From assembly GCA_038148375.1 (NCBI GenBank), contig JAYQVH010000001.1, positions 124,001-188,000 on the forward strand: a stretch of 64,000 bases of DNA, given 5' to 3'. Positions 45,481 to 54,674 of the stretch are shown here, piece after piece (positions within the stretch are counted from its first letter, which is position 1; every line of letters starts with the position of its first letter). Position numbers and translations under genes: made by a program. Source of the DNA: CAWUEX02 sp038148375 (GTDB lineage Bacteria; Pseudomonadota; Alphaproteobacteria; Rhodospirillales; Rhodospirillaceae). The notes under the pieces were generated by a model that saw nothing but the letters and a program-made list of their open reading frames with translations, searched no databases and had not been told where the DNA came from.

Positions 45481-45940
45481 GACTCAAAGGATGTATTTCA
45501 TTCTACTCGGCGGACTTGCCTTGGCCACCGGCATTGCGCTGGTGCTGACCGCCTTCGAAGACAGCATCGTCTTTTTCTACAGTCCATCCGAGATCCGCAG
45601 TCAAGCTTTGACCCCGGGACAGCGCATTCGCATCGGTGGTTTGGTTGAAGAGGGCAGTGTTCAAAAGAACGGTGACATAACGCGGTTTGTCGTAACTGAC
45701 ACCGCAGAGACGCTAACCGTGAGTTACCGTGGCATCCTGCCGGACCTGTTTCGCGAAGGGCAAGGCATTGTCGCTGAAGGCGCAATGACCGCAGCCGGAA
45801 TTTTTGAAGCGTCGGATGTTCTGGCTAAACACGATGAAACGTACATGCCGCCGGAAGTGGCCGACGCCATCAAAGCTGCGGGGGAATGGCGGGGAGAAGA
45901 CAACACGCCGGCCGATGCGGTGACGGTCGCGTCGCCATGA
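45470..45940 (+). CDS. ccmE: Periplasmic heme chaperone CcmE
   Basis: A 156-residue membrane-anchored heme chaperone with one N-terminal helix and an OB fold. The heme-attaching histidine is in LAKHDETYMP near residue 124. It starts at GTG within the end of ccmD. Confidence 0.95.
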   Translation: MKRKTQRMYFILLGGLALATGIALVLTAFEDSIVFFYSPSEIRSQALTPGQRIRIGGLVEEGSVQKNGDITRFVVTDTAETLTVSYRGILPDLFREGQGIVAEGAMTAAGIFEASDVLAKHDETYMPPEVADAIKAAGEWRGEDNTPADAVTVASP

Positions 45941-45949
45941 GCTCTTATC

Positions 45950-47932
45950 ATGAGTCCTGAAATTGGGCATTTTGCCCTGGTGCTGGCGCTGCCGGTCGCC
46001 TTGGCCCAATCGGTTTTGCCGCTCATCGGTGCGCAACGCAATGACACTGCGTTGATGTCGACCGCCGCACCGGCGGCGATGACCCAGCTTCTTCTGATCG
46101 GTATCGCGTTTGCCGCCCTAACCCACGCGTTCATAGGATCCGATTTTTCGGTCATGAACGTGTATCAGAATTCTCACACCACCAAGCCGCTGCTGTACAA
46201 AATTACCGGCGTTTGGGGAAACCACGAAGGCTCCCTGCTTCTTTGGGTCCTGATCCTTGCTGTTTTCGGAGCCGCCGTTGCCGCGTTCGGGCGCAATCTG
46301 CCGGACCGTTTAAAGGCACGTGCACTTGCGGTTCAGGCGATGATCGGCGTTGGCTTCATCACGTTTATTCTTTTCACGTCAAATCCGTTCCTGCGGATCG
46401 ATCCGGCCCCAGCTCAGGGCCTGGGTTTGAACCCTCTGCTGCAAGACCCAGGCTTGGCCTTTCATCCGCCGATGCTGTACCTCGGCTATGTCGGCTTCTC
46501 GATGGCCTTCTCCTTCGCCGTCGCAGCCCTGCTTGAGGGGCGAGTCGATGCGGCATGGGCCCGGTGGGTCAGGCCGTGGACCTTAGCCGCGTGGGCGTTC
46601 CTCACTCTCGGAATCGGCCTCGGATCCTGGTGGGCCTATTACGAACTTGGATGGGGCGGCTGGTGGTTTTGGGATCCCGTTGAAAATGCATCCTTTATCC
46701 CATGGCTGACCGGCACGGCATTGCTGCACTCGGCGATAGTCGTGGAAAAACGGGAAGCTTTGAAAAGCTGGACCATCCTTCTGGCCATCGTGACATTCTC
46801 GTTGAGCCTGCTCGGAACATTCCTCGTCCGCTCAGGCATTCTGACATCGGTGCACGCCTTCGCGGCAGATCCGACCCGCGGCGTATTCGTCCTCGCGCTT
46901 CTCGGTGTGGCCGTTGGCGGATCGTTGGTTCTATACGCTTTGCGCGCGCCCGCCCTTGAGCCCGGCGGCATGTTTGCGCCGGTGTCGCGCGAAGGGTCGC
47001 TGTTGATCAACAATCTGTTTCTTGCGACCGCAGCGGCGACCGTTCTGCTCGGCACTCTCTACCCGCTGATTGCCGAGGCCTTTGAACTTGGAAAGTTGTC
47101 CGTCGGCGCACCCTATTTCAATACGGTATTTGTTCCGATCATGGTGCCGCTTACAATCCTCATGGGGATTGGGCCACTGATGGCTTGGAAACGAAGTGAC
47201 CTCCGGGGCGTTCTTCAACGCCTCAAAGCTGCGGGCGGATGTGTTGCTGCAATCTTCGCTGTGACACTGGTGATGTCCGGCACTTCAGCCATCGATGTCG
47301 CCGGGGCGGCCGGCATGGCGCTGGCGGCCTGGCTGTTCGCCGCAACCGTGACGGAGTGGGCAAACCGCGTGCGTCTGTTTTCAGTACCCTTTGGCGAATC
47401 CCTGAACCGAGCGCGGTCTTTGCCACGCGCTGCCTACGGCATGACATTTGCCCATTTGGGCATGGCGGTCCTGATTGCTGGCGTCACCGGCGCGTCAGCG
47501 TGGAAGCAGGAACACATCCAAACTATGGCGCCGGGCGAAACGATCACAGTCGCCGGGTTCGATATCACGCTGTCGTCCGCCGAGGTCATAACGGGTGCCA
47601 ATTACGAAGCGTTGCGCGGCACATTCTCAGCCAAACGCGGAGGATCTGCGATTTCATTAACTCCGGAACGCCGGGTGTATGACCAGCCAGTCCAACAAAC
47701 AACCGAGGCGGCCATCCACACCATTTTCTGGGCAGATCTATACGTCGTGCTGGGGGACGGTCCGGACCAACTGGGCGAATATGTCGTGCGTGTCTATTTC
47801 GAACCCTTTGTCCCTTTCCTTTGGTACGGCATTCTCCTGATGGGGCTCGGAGGGTGCGTGTCGCTGTCCGACAGGCGCCTTCGGGTCGGCGCGCCGCAAC
47901 GCGCGGCGCAACAGGCGCCGCAAGAGGCCTAG
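45950..47932 (+). CDS. ccmF: Heme lyase CcmF
   Basis: A 660-residue polytopic membrane protein. Its WWD domain reads GGWWFWDPVENASFIPWL. Together with CcmH it ligates heme to apocytochrome c. Full family length. Start ATG 10 bp after ccmE. Confidence 0.97.
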   Translation: MSPEIGHFALVLALPVALAQSVLPLIGAQRNDTALMSTAAPAAMTQLLLIGIAFAALTHAFIGSDFSVMNVYQNSHTTKPLLYKITGVWGNHEGSLLLWVLILAVFGAAVAAFGRNLPDRLKARALAVQAMIGVGFITFILFTSNPFLRIDPAPAQGLGLNPLLQDPGLAFHPPMLYLGYVGFSMAFSFAVAALLEGRVDAAWARWVRPWTLAAWAFLTLGIGLGSWWAYYELGWGGWWFWDPVENASFIPWLTGTALLHSAIVVEKREALKSWTILLAIVTFSLSLLGTFLVRSGILTSVHAFAADPTRGVFVLALLGVAVGGSLVLYALRAPALEPGGMFAPVSREGSLLINNLFLATAAATVLLGTLYPLIAEAFELGKLSVGAPYFNTVFVPIMVPLTILMGIGPLMAWKRSDLRGVLQRLKAAGGCVAAIFAVTLVMSGTSAIDVAGAAGMALAAWLFAATVTEWANRVRLFSVPFGESLNRARSLPRAAYGMTFAHLGMAVLIAGVTGASAWKQEHIQTMAPGETITVAGFDITLSSAEVITGANYEALRGTFSAKRGGSAISLTPERRVYDQPVQQTTEAAIHTIFWADLYVVLGDGPDQLGEYVVRVYFEPFVPFLWYGILLMGLGGCVSLSDRRLRVGAPQRAAQQAPQEA

Positions 47933-47935
47933 TCG

Positions 47936-48514
47936 ATGTCGGAGACCAACATGAAGCCGGCCCGCAAGACATGGGCCGCGATCGTACCGGTTATCATCGT
48001 TTCACTGTTGATCGCCGTGTTTGCGAAACGTTTAAGCGATGTCGGCGGCGGCGCCGACCCATCGTTGATTCCGACAGTGCTGCTGAACAGCCCCGTTCCG
48101 GACTTCGATCTGGAACCGCTGCCGGGACGTGAGCCGGGACTAACGTCGTCAGACCTCGTAGGCGAGGTGACGCTGGTCAATATCTGGGGATCATGGTGCG
48201 TGGCCTGCCTCGCCGAACACCCACTGCTGATGGCATTGTCAGAAAGGAATGCCGTTCCGATTCACGGCATTGCGTGGCGGGATGAGCCCAACGCCAGCTT
48301 GCGATGGTTGCAACGAAATGGCGACCCGTATGCACTCATCGGACAGGACCCGGTCAGCGAAGCGGCAATCGCATTCGGCGTGACCGGAGCACCTGAGACA
48401 TTCATCGTCGATGCCGGCGGGGTCATCCGTTACAAGCATATTGGTCCAATCACGGAAAAAGCCTGGGAGTCGACGATCGCCCCGTTAATCTTAGAGCTGC
48501 GCGCCCAACAATGA
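47936..48514 (+). CDS. ccmG: Thiol:disulfide interchange protein CcmG/DsbE
   Basis: A 192-residue membrane-anchored thioredoxin-like protein with WCVAC redox motif. It keeps apocytochrome CxxCH cysteines reduced for heme attachment. Its stop overlaps ccmH by four bases. Confidence 0.95.
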   Translation: MSETNMKPARKTWAAIVPVIIVSLLIAVFAKRLSDVGGGADPSLIPTVLLNSPVPDFDLEPLPGREPGLTSSDLVGEVTLVNIWGSWCVACLAEHPLLMALSERNAVPIHGIAWRDEPNASLRWLQRNGDPYALIGQDPVSEAAIAFGVTGAPETFIVDAGGVIRYKHIGPITEKAWESTIAPLILELRAQQ

Positions 48515-48993
48515 GGACATCGCGGTTCATATTCCTGTCCTGCCTCGCGGCGCTTGCGTTGGCTTGGACTGCCGTCGCAGTTGAACCGGATGAAATGCTC
48601 GACAATCCGGCGCTGGAAGAACGGGCGCGCATCGTTTCGCAGGAGCTGCGCTGCGTTGTCTGTCAGAACGAAACCATCGACGAGTCCAATGCGACATTGG
48701 CGCAGGATATGCGGCGGCTTGTTCGCAAGCGCATACTCGAAGGCGATACCAACGAGGAAGTCCTGGCTTACATGGTGGATCGCTACGGTGAGTTTGTTCT
48801 GCTACGGCCGCGCGTCATTCCACAAACCTGGCTGCTCTGGTTTGGTCCCCTTCTCGTCCTTGGACTGGGCGTCATCGTAGTTTTCAGAACAGTGCGGCGC
48901 GCGCCTGTCCGAGCACCGGAAGCGCTATCCGCAGCTGAACAGGCCCGCCTTCAAGAACTGAAATCCGGCGAACGGCCAGGACACCCATCATGA
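48511..48993 (+). CDS. ccmH: Cytochrome c-type biogenesis protein CcmH (CcmL)
   Basis: A 160-residue protein with signal peptide, redox motif LRCVVCQNE and a C-terminal membrane helix. It is the thiol reductase part of the heme lyase complex. Overlaps ccmI by four bases. Confidence 0.95.
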   Translation: MRTSRFIFLSCLAALALAWTAVAVEPDEMLDNPALEERARIVSQELRCVVCQNETIDESNATLAQDMRRLVRKRILEGDTNEEVLAYMVDRYGEFVLLRPRVIPQTWLLWFGPLLVLGLGVIVVFRTVRRAPVRAPEALSAAEQARLQELKSGERPGHPS

Positions 48994-50417
48994 CGTGGAT
49001 TATTTTCGGTGGCTTGACGCTCCTGACAGTGGCTGTTCTGGTTTGGCCGCTGATGCGTCAGAGGACCGAAGGCGACAACCAACGCGCGGCGGACAGAGCG
49101 GTCTACCTCGCTCAGTTGGACGAACTGGAGCGCGATGTCCGAGACGGCATGATTTCCGAAGAACAAGCGCAAACCGCTCGATTGGAAATTCAGCGCCGCT
49201 TGCTGGCCGTCGACAGACAAACCGAACCGTCAGAAGCGAGTGGGTCATCTGTGCTGCACTCGGCATCAATGGTCGGTGTCGCCGTGTTGGTTCCATTTGC
49301 AGCTCTGGCCGTATACCTGAGTATCGGCTCGCCTGACTTGCCAGGCACTGCGATCACCGATCGGCGCGCGGATGCGCTGGAACATCCGGACGATGCGGAC
49401 CTCAATCTCCTCGTCGAAGAACTCGCCGAACGCATGCGCGCCAATCCTGATGACCCGCAGGGCTGGGTGCTGCTGGCCCGCAGCTATCGTCAGCTGGGCC
49501 GCATCAACGACACAGTGGCGGCGTTCCGGCGATCTCTGGCTCAAGGAGCTGCAGACACTGCCGTGTACGCCGAGCTTGGTGAAGCGCTGGTCGCGCAGAA
49601 TAATGGTTCGGTTACACCGGAAGCCGCAGACGTTTTTCGAGCCGCACTGGCGGGCGATAGGGAAGAACCGCGCTCGCGATTCTACCTTGGTTTAGAACGT
49701 GCCCAGGCCGGTGATGCCCGCGACGCTATCGCGATTTGGCGCGATCTCACCGCGTCCTCGGCGCAGGATGCGCCGTGGACGGCAATGGTGCGCGAGCAGA
49801 TGAGTCAGGTTGCCATGTCGGCAGGCATCATGCCCATGCAGGTAGAAGCCCGGCACCCACTTGATAGACCCGAGCCGGTGCCTCAATCACCGAACATTGG
49901 CGCGACAAAAATTCCACAAGCCGATGAGGACGATTTTCGCCCCGATGTCAGCGGTTTGGCGGGACGTTTTTCCAACGAACAGCTCACGATGATCCAGGAA
50001 ATGGTCGGCGGCCTGGAGGCCCGTATGGAGTTTGGCGAGGCCGACTTTGAAGGCTGGATGCAGCTGGGCCGGTCGTATGCGGTCCTGGGCGATTTGGACA
50101 AAGCGGCAAACGCCTTCCGGGAAGCGTCTGCGATGCGCGCCGATGCGGTTATGCCGCGCGTACAGCTGGCCGATACGCTGCTCAAGCGTGTCGGCCCTTC
50201 AGATCCGATTCCCGATGAGGTTATTACGCTGAGCGGAGAAATTCTGGCGCTCGACGGTAATAATCCGGACGGCTTGTTCATCGCAGGATTGGCGGCGGCG
50301 AGCCAGGGCGATACATCGGAGGCGCGCAGCAAATGGACGCGCCTGCTTGATATCCTTCCGCCCGGCGATTCTGCGCGAGAGGCCGTCGCACGGCGTTTGG
50401 CAGAACTTCCCGGGTAG
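48990..50417 (+). CDS. ccmI: Cytochrome c-type biogenesis protein CcmI
   Basis: A 475-residue protein with an N-terminal membrane helix, a second helix near residues 85-110 and TPR repeats in the periplasmic part (for example QGWVLLARSYRQLGR and EGWMQLGRSYAVLGDLDKA). It binds apocytochromes for heme lyase. Last ccm gene. Confidence 0.92.
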   Translation: MTWIIFGGLTLLTVAVLVWPLMRQRTEGDNQRAADRAVYLAQLDELERDVRDGMISEEQAQTARLEIQRRLLAVDRQTEPSEASGSSVLHSASMVGVAVLVPFAALAVYLSIGSPDLPGTAITDRRADALEHPDDADLNLLVEELAERMRANPDDPQGWVLLARSYRQLGRINDTVAAFRRSLAQGAADTAVYAELGEALVAQNNGSVTPEAADVFRAALAGDREEPRSRFYLGLERAQAGDARDAIAIWRDLTASSAQDAPWTAMVREQMSQVAMSAGIMPMQVEARHPLDRPEPVPQSPNIGATKIPQADEDDFRPDVSGLAGRFSNEQLTMIQEMVGGLEARMEFGEADFEGWMQLGRSYAVLGDLDKAANAFREASAMRADAVMPRVQLADTLLKRVGPSDPIPDEVITLSGEILALDGNNPDGLFIAGLAAASQGDTSEARSKWTRLLDILPPGDSAREAVARRLAELPG

Positions 50418-50468
50418 CGCTGAAAATTGTATGAGCGCGTACCGAACTCAAAGAAACGGGTGACATCA

Positions 50469-51077
50469 ATGGCACCAGCATTAGTGAAGCGTATTGTGAT
50501 CGGCGCCCTGGTCGCACTCGGAACAGCGTTGATCCTAGCCTTATACCTTCCGGCACTACGGCCGGATCCGTCTGACACAACAGTTGAAGGGACGGCGTCG
50601 ATTGGCGGCCCGTTTGAACTCGTCAACCAGCGCGGAGAGACTGTTACGCAGGACATCCTGCTTGGGCACTATAACCTTGTGTACTTCGGCTTCACATATT
50701 GCCCGGACATTTGTCCATTGACGCTTCAGAGTATGGCGGATGCCATTGAACTGCTCCCGGGCCAAAAGAGCGATTTGGTTCAGCCGGTCTTCGTCAGTCT
50801 CGATCCGGAACGGGACACTCCGGATATCGTCGCGTCGTATGTCGGAAATTTTCATTCCCGCATGATTGGATTGACGGGGGCGCCGGAACAGGTGCGTAAC
50901 GCAGCTAGTGCGTATCGTGTGTTTTTCCGCAAGGCGCCGCTTGGTGACGACGGTGACTATACGATTGATCACTCTGGATATTTATATCTGATGAATCGGA
51001 GCGGAAAGTATATTGATCATTTCCGCAAGGACGTCACGACGGAACAAATCAACGCGCGTCTCAGAGAATTGCTTTAG
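50469..51077 (+). CDS. SCO1/SenC copper chaperone
   Basis: A 202-residue membrane-anchored thioredoxin-like protein with copper ligands TYCPDICP and the distal histidine in IDHSGYLYL. It assists the CuA site of cytochrome c oxidase. The ATG at 50469 has a GGGTGA site upstream. It follows the ccm operon by 51 bp and is probably expressed with it. Confidence 0.92.
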   Translation: MAPALVKRIVIGALVALGTALILALYLPALRPDPSDTTVEGTASIGGPFELVNQRGETVTQDILLGHYNLVYFGFTYCPDICPLTLQSMADAIELLPGQKSDLVQPVFVSLDPERDTPDIVASYVGNFHSRMIGLTGAPEQVRNAASAYRVFFRKAPLGDDGDYTIDHSGYLYLMNRSGKYIDHFRKDVTTEQINARLRELL

Positions 51078-51089
51078 GATTTGAAATCG

Positions 51090-51533
51090 GTGGCCAAAGA
51101 ACGGCCGTTTTGGGAAACGACGCCTCTCGGCGAAATGTCCGAGAATGAATGGGAAAGCCTGTGTGATGGCTGCGGCAAGTGCTGTTTACACAAGCTCCAG
51201 AATTCGGACACCAACGAGGTTTTCACAACAAATGTGGCGTGCCGCCTTCTCGATTTAAAGTCGTGCCGATGCGGTGATTACGAAAACCGGAAGATTAAGG
51301 TTCCGGACTGTGTACAGCTTACACCTGAGACGGCCTCCACTTTACCTTGGCTGCCGACCACCTGTGCTTACCGGTTGCTCGCCGTGGGGGAGTCTCTGCC
51401 GGATTGGCACCCTCTGGTGTCGGGATCAAACAAAACAGTACACGAGGCGGGCGTTTCGGTCCGCGGCCGCGCGGTGCCCGAAAAGGACGCAACTGCGCTG
51501 ACCGAACACATTGTCGACTGGCCTGATGTATAG
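51090..51533 (+). CDS. UPF0260 (YcgN-like) cysteine cluster protein
   Basis: A 147-residue protein with the UPF0260 cysteine cluster CDGCGKCCLHKL and later C-x-C and DCVQLTP cysteines that probably bind a metal or iron-sulfur cluster. The GTG at 51090 has AGGA 10 nt upstream and is preferred; TTG at 51081 lacks room for a ribosome binding site. Confidence 0.88.
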   Translation: MAKERPFWETTPLGEMSENEWESLCDGCGKCCLHKLQNSDTNEVFTTNVACRLLDLKSCRCGDYENRKIKVPDCVQLTPETASTLPWLPTTCAYRLLAVGESLPDWHPLVSGSNKTVHEAGVSVRGRAVPEKDATALTEHIVDWPDV

Positions 51534-51548
51534 ACATCCGCGCACAAG

Positions 51549-52256
51549 ATGACGGGAGAGACAATTTCATTTCTCGTCGGCGACCAACCGCTCGAGGTCT
51601 TTCTCCAGGAGCATCCGCGCGCCCGGCGGGTGAGTGTTCGCGTCGATGTAGCGCGGCGGTGCGTTGTCTTGGTTAAGCCGCGGCGCACAAGCCGCGCGGC
51701 CGCCTTAGCTTTCGCGCTTGAACGTTCCGACTGGATCATGGATCGGCTTGCAGAGTTAGCGGAACCGGTTCCATTTGCCCCCGGCGTCTTCATTCCGGTG
51801 CACGGATTCGGACATGAAATCGTGCATGTGCCGGATGCGCGCCGCGGCGTGTGGAGGACGGATGGCAGGCTTCTCGTGTCCGGCGATGCAGCGTTCTTGA
51901 CGCGGCGCGTGAAAGACTGGTTCAAGACGGAAGCACGCAAGACGTTCGGTCCCGTCGCACGGCAGTTTGCCGACGCCGTCAACAGGCAAGTTAAGAATGT
52001 CTCGGTGCGAGATCAGCGGTCGCGGTGGGGAAGCTGCACCGCGGACGGCAACCTGTCTTTCAGCTGGCGGCTTTTAATGGCGCCAGACTATGTAATGGAA
52101 TATGTCATCGCGCACGAAGTCGCTCACCTCCGCGAAATGAATCATTCCGGTCAGTTTTGGCAGACGGTGGATCGATTGACGGACCATCGGGCCAAAGCGA
52201 CGCAATGGCTCGCAAGTGAAGGCTTAAACCTGCATCGCTATGGTGCAGACACTTAG
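51549..52256 (+). CDS. YgjP-like (M48/DUF45) metallopeptidase
   Basis: A 235-residue predicted zinc metallopeptidase with HEVAHLREMNHSGQFW, the HExxH plus distal histidine pattern of the YgjP/DUF45 family, and RSRWGSC just before. Cytoplasmic; substrate unknown. Confidence 0.92.
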   Translation: MTGETISFLVGDQPLEVFLQEHPRARRVSVRVDVARRCVVLVKPRRTSRAAALAFALERSDWIMDRLAELAEPVPFAPGVFIPVHGFGHEIVHVPDARRGVWRTDGRLLVSGDAAFLTRRVKDWFKTEARKTFGPVARQFADAVNRQVKNVSVRDQRSRWGSCTADGNLSFSWRLLMAPDYVMEYVIAHEVAHLREMNHSGQFWQTVDRLTDHRAKATQWLASEGLNLHRYGADT

Positions 52257-52260
52257 ACGA

Positions 52261-52929
52261 CTATCTACGGCTAGCAACAGCCGTGGTTGACGCCTCTTGC
52301 GCTTCGACCCATTGGGCAAACCAGTGTAAGTCGGGAATCATCGGATCGCGGGTGTGATCGGCCGACGCGCGGCGCGCACCTTCAGGATCTGTGTAAAAGA
52401 TATGCCCTCCAACTATGCCCGACACTTCTAAGTTATCGGCCCATTTCGGATGGACGAACACGGCGTGATACCACAGCGCTCCGCCAGTGGGATCTGCGAT
52501 ACTGGAGTCTTTCTGCAGCACGGCAGCCGCAAGCTTCAGCGACCGGCGCCATGCAACGCGGTTATAAGGCGTGTCTGGGCGGCCGTCGCAATACCAGGAG
52601 AACTGGCATCTATGCATGACGCGGGCTTTGTTTTGCTTGATCACGTCGCAGATGTTTGACGGATAACGTCGGTCCATCGTCCGGTTCACAACAACCTTGG
52701 CCACAGCTAAGCGCCCAGCCAAAGACTCACCTCGCGCCTCGAAGTAATCATTCAGCGCCAGACATATGAACTCCGACTCAGGCACGGTCAGACTGGAGAC
52801 GTCGACCATAAGGTCATCGGGAATATCCGCGGCAACCGAATCGGCCGGACGGCCGAGCAGCACCGCAATGGCAAACACTGAGGTAAGAATTAGGTTCGGT
52901 ATTCGTCTCATAACGTTTGTCTCGATCAC
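52261..52929 (-). CDS. Cell wall hydrolase, SleB-like
   Basis: A 222-residue exported protein with the Hydrolase_2/SleB domain at about 60-190. The catalytic glutamate is in YFEARGES, followed by CQFSWYCDG and DPTGGALWYH. Expected lytic transglycosylase or amidase action on peptidoglycan. GTG at 52929 has AGGAG 8 nt upstream; ATG at 52911 is another possible start. Confidence 0.88.
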   Translation of the reverse strand: MIETNVMRRIPNLILTSVFAIAVLLGRPADSVAADIPDDLMVDVSSLTVPESEFICLALNDYFEARGESLAGRLAVAKVVVNRTMDRRYPSNICDVIKQNKARVMHRCQFSWYCDGRPDTPYNRVAWRRSLKLAAAVLQKDSSIADPTGGALWYHAVFVHPKWADNLEVSGIVGGHIFYTDPEGARRASADHTRDPMIPDLHWFAQWVEAQEASTTAVASRR

Positions 52930-53411
52930 AGGTTTCACTCCTGAACATGGCGCACGTGTTGAGCCCCATGGCGGCTGAGCCGCTTCTGTTTTGTGCGTTA
53001 CCCTTGTGATCGCTGGCTAAAGCCGGACGTCGTTTTCATCGTCTTCGGTGGCGATAGTTGACCCTACCCAGGCCAAAATTAACGAAGCCCTAACTCAGTA
53101 ATTTGGGCGCGCCGCGCCACCTTTTGGCACGCCATCTCGGAGGGATATGTAGGTAAAAACGGGGGAATCTCAACGTTTATTAAGTTGCTTTCTTGCCGGT
53201 CAATGATTCAAAAAGTTGCTTGAGACCCCTCTAGACCGGTCATATTCGTTCGATTTTTGAATCGGACCGAAACAACCCAGCGCTTAGAAGACGGCGCGGC
53301 GAAACATTTTTCTTCCGTAATCTCAGGGTTTTAAATACCGTCCGCTCGTGAAATAAGCGGTTGAGCATCGCTTAACTCCATTTTGGTTATTTTTGAGAGC
53401 TCGGTACCTTG
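52930..53411. other. Intergenic region between sleB-like and the drug exporter gene
   Basis: No gene is seen in these 482 bp. Direct repeats AAGTTGCTT occur at 53182-53190 and 53213-53221, and CCGGTCA at 53196-53202 and 53236-53242. A hairpin GTTCGATT/AATCGGAC lies at 53248-53267 and another, GTTGAGC/GCTTAAC, near 53362-53378. It may hold promoters for both divergent genes or a small RNA; neither is demonstrable. Confidence 0.35.
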
Positions 53412-54674
53412 GTGAAACGCGAAAAACCGGACCCGCGAGACATAAAAGTCACGGTTTTGCTGACCCTCCTCGTCGCTCTGGGACCGCTTTCAACGGACTT
53501 GTACCTCCCGTCCCTCCCGTCTCTGACCAGTTCGTTCCAGACCTCCGTGTCCCAGGTCCAGGCGACTATGAGCGTTTTCATCGCCGGGTTCGCGATCGCC
53601 ACCGTCATTTACGGCCCGTTGTCAGACCGGTTCGGGCGTACGCGCGTCCTGCTCGGAGGCATGACGGTTTTTCTTGCCGGCAGCATCGGATGTATGGCCG
53701 CGCATTCAATCGAGAGCCTTATCGCATGGCGGTTTGTTCAGGCGATTGGCGGTTGCGCCGGACCGGTTTTGGTTCGCGCCGTTGTTCGCGACGTGTATGG
53801 GCGAAATGAAGCCGCACGGTTTCTTGCGTACATTGCGTCGGCCATGGCATTGGCTCCGGCTGTTGCGCCAATGATTGGCGGCTGGCTTCACATCTATTTC
53901 GGATGGCGCAGTCATTTTGTCGCACTCGCGCTGCTCGGCGGCGCGTTCATCTTCGCCATCCTCCTGTTATTGCGTGAAACCAATGCCAGGCCAGATCCGG
54001 CCGCAACCCACTTGATCCGCATCGTACGCAATGTCGGCGCGATGATGCGCCACCCGCACTTCCTCGCGTTTTCACTGACACTAACGTTTTCATACGGCGC
54101 GCTATTCAGCTTCATATCCGTTGGAGCTTTCGTCGTTATCGACGTCTTAGGCGTCGCACCGGAACAGTTCGGTTACCTGTTCTTCTTCGTCGCACTCGGA
54201 TATGCCAGTGGCGGACTCCTCTCCGGCAGGCTGGTGCCACGTTTCGGCATTGTCAGGTTAATCCAGACAGGGGTCCTTACCGGACTGACTATGGGCGTCA
54301 TCGGTCTGACATTAGCGCTCGCCGACGTGCAAATTGTCGCGGCCGTCGCGGGCCCGGTGATCGGCGTCTTTTTCGCATGCGGATTTGTATTACCGAATTC
54401 CACGGCGGGAGCTCTCATGCCTTTTTCGGAATTTGCTGGCACGGCATCGTCCGCCATCAGTTTTCTGCAGATGAGCGGCGGCGCGCTGATCGGCTATGGC
54501 GCGGGCCTCCTGCACAACGGCACGACGGCACCACTGTTTGTCGTGATATTGGTCAGCTGGATGTGCGCGGCCACGGTTTTTTTTACCGCGCGCCGCCGTA
54601 AACTCATCCTCCTGTCAGACGGCGCCAAAAACGCGTCAGAGGATCAACCTCATCCGGCTGTGTCCAACCGCTAA
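53412..54674 (+). CDS. MFS drug exporter, Bcr/CflA type
   Basis: A 420-residue MFS transporter with twelve predicted helices and the DHA1 motif A-like YGPLSDRFGRTRVLLGG. The segment QAIGGCAGPVLVRAVVRDVYGR is typical of Bcr/CflA exporters. The GTG at 53412 or the TTG at 53409 is the start. Its 3' end overlaps the convergent PBP gene by 71 bp. Confidence 0.9.
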   Translation: MKREKPDPRDIKVTVLLTLLVALGPLSTDLYLPSLPSLTSSFQTSVSQVQATMSVFIAGFAIATVIYGPLSDRFGRTRVLLGGMTVFLAGSIGCMAAHSIESLIAWRFVQAIGGCAGPVLVRAVVRDVYGRNEAARFLAYIASAMALAPAVAPMIGGWLHIYFGWRSHFVALALLGGAFIFAILLLLRETNARPDPAATHLIRIVRNVGAMMRHPHFLAFSLTLTFSYGALFSFISVGAFVVIDVLGVAPEQFGYLFFFVALGYASGGLLSGRLVPRFGIVRLIQTGVLTGLTMGVIGLTLALADVQIVAAVAGPVIGVFFACGFVLPNSTAGALMPFSEFAGTASSAISFLQMSGGALIGYGAGLLHNGTTAPLFVVILVSWMCAATVFFTARRRKLILLSDGAKNASEDQPHPAVSNR

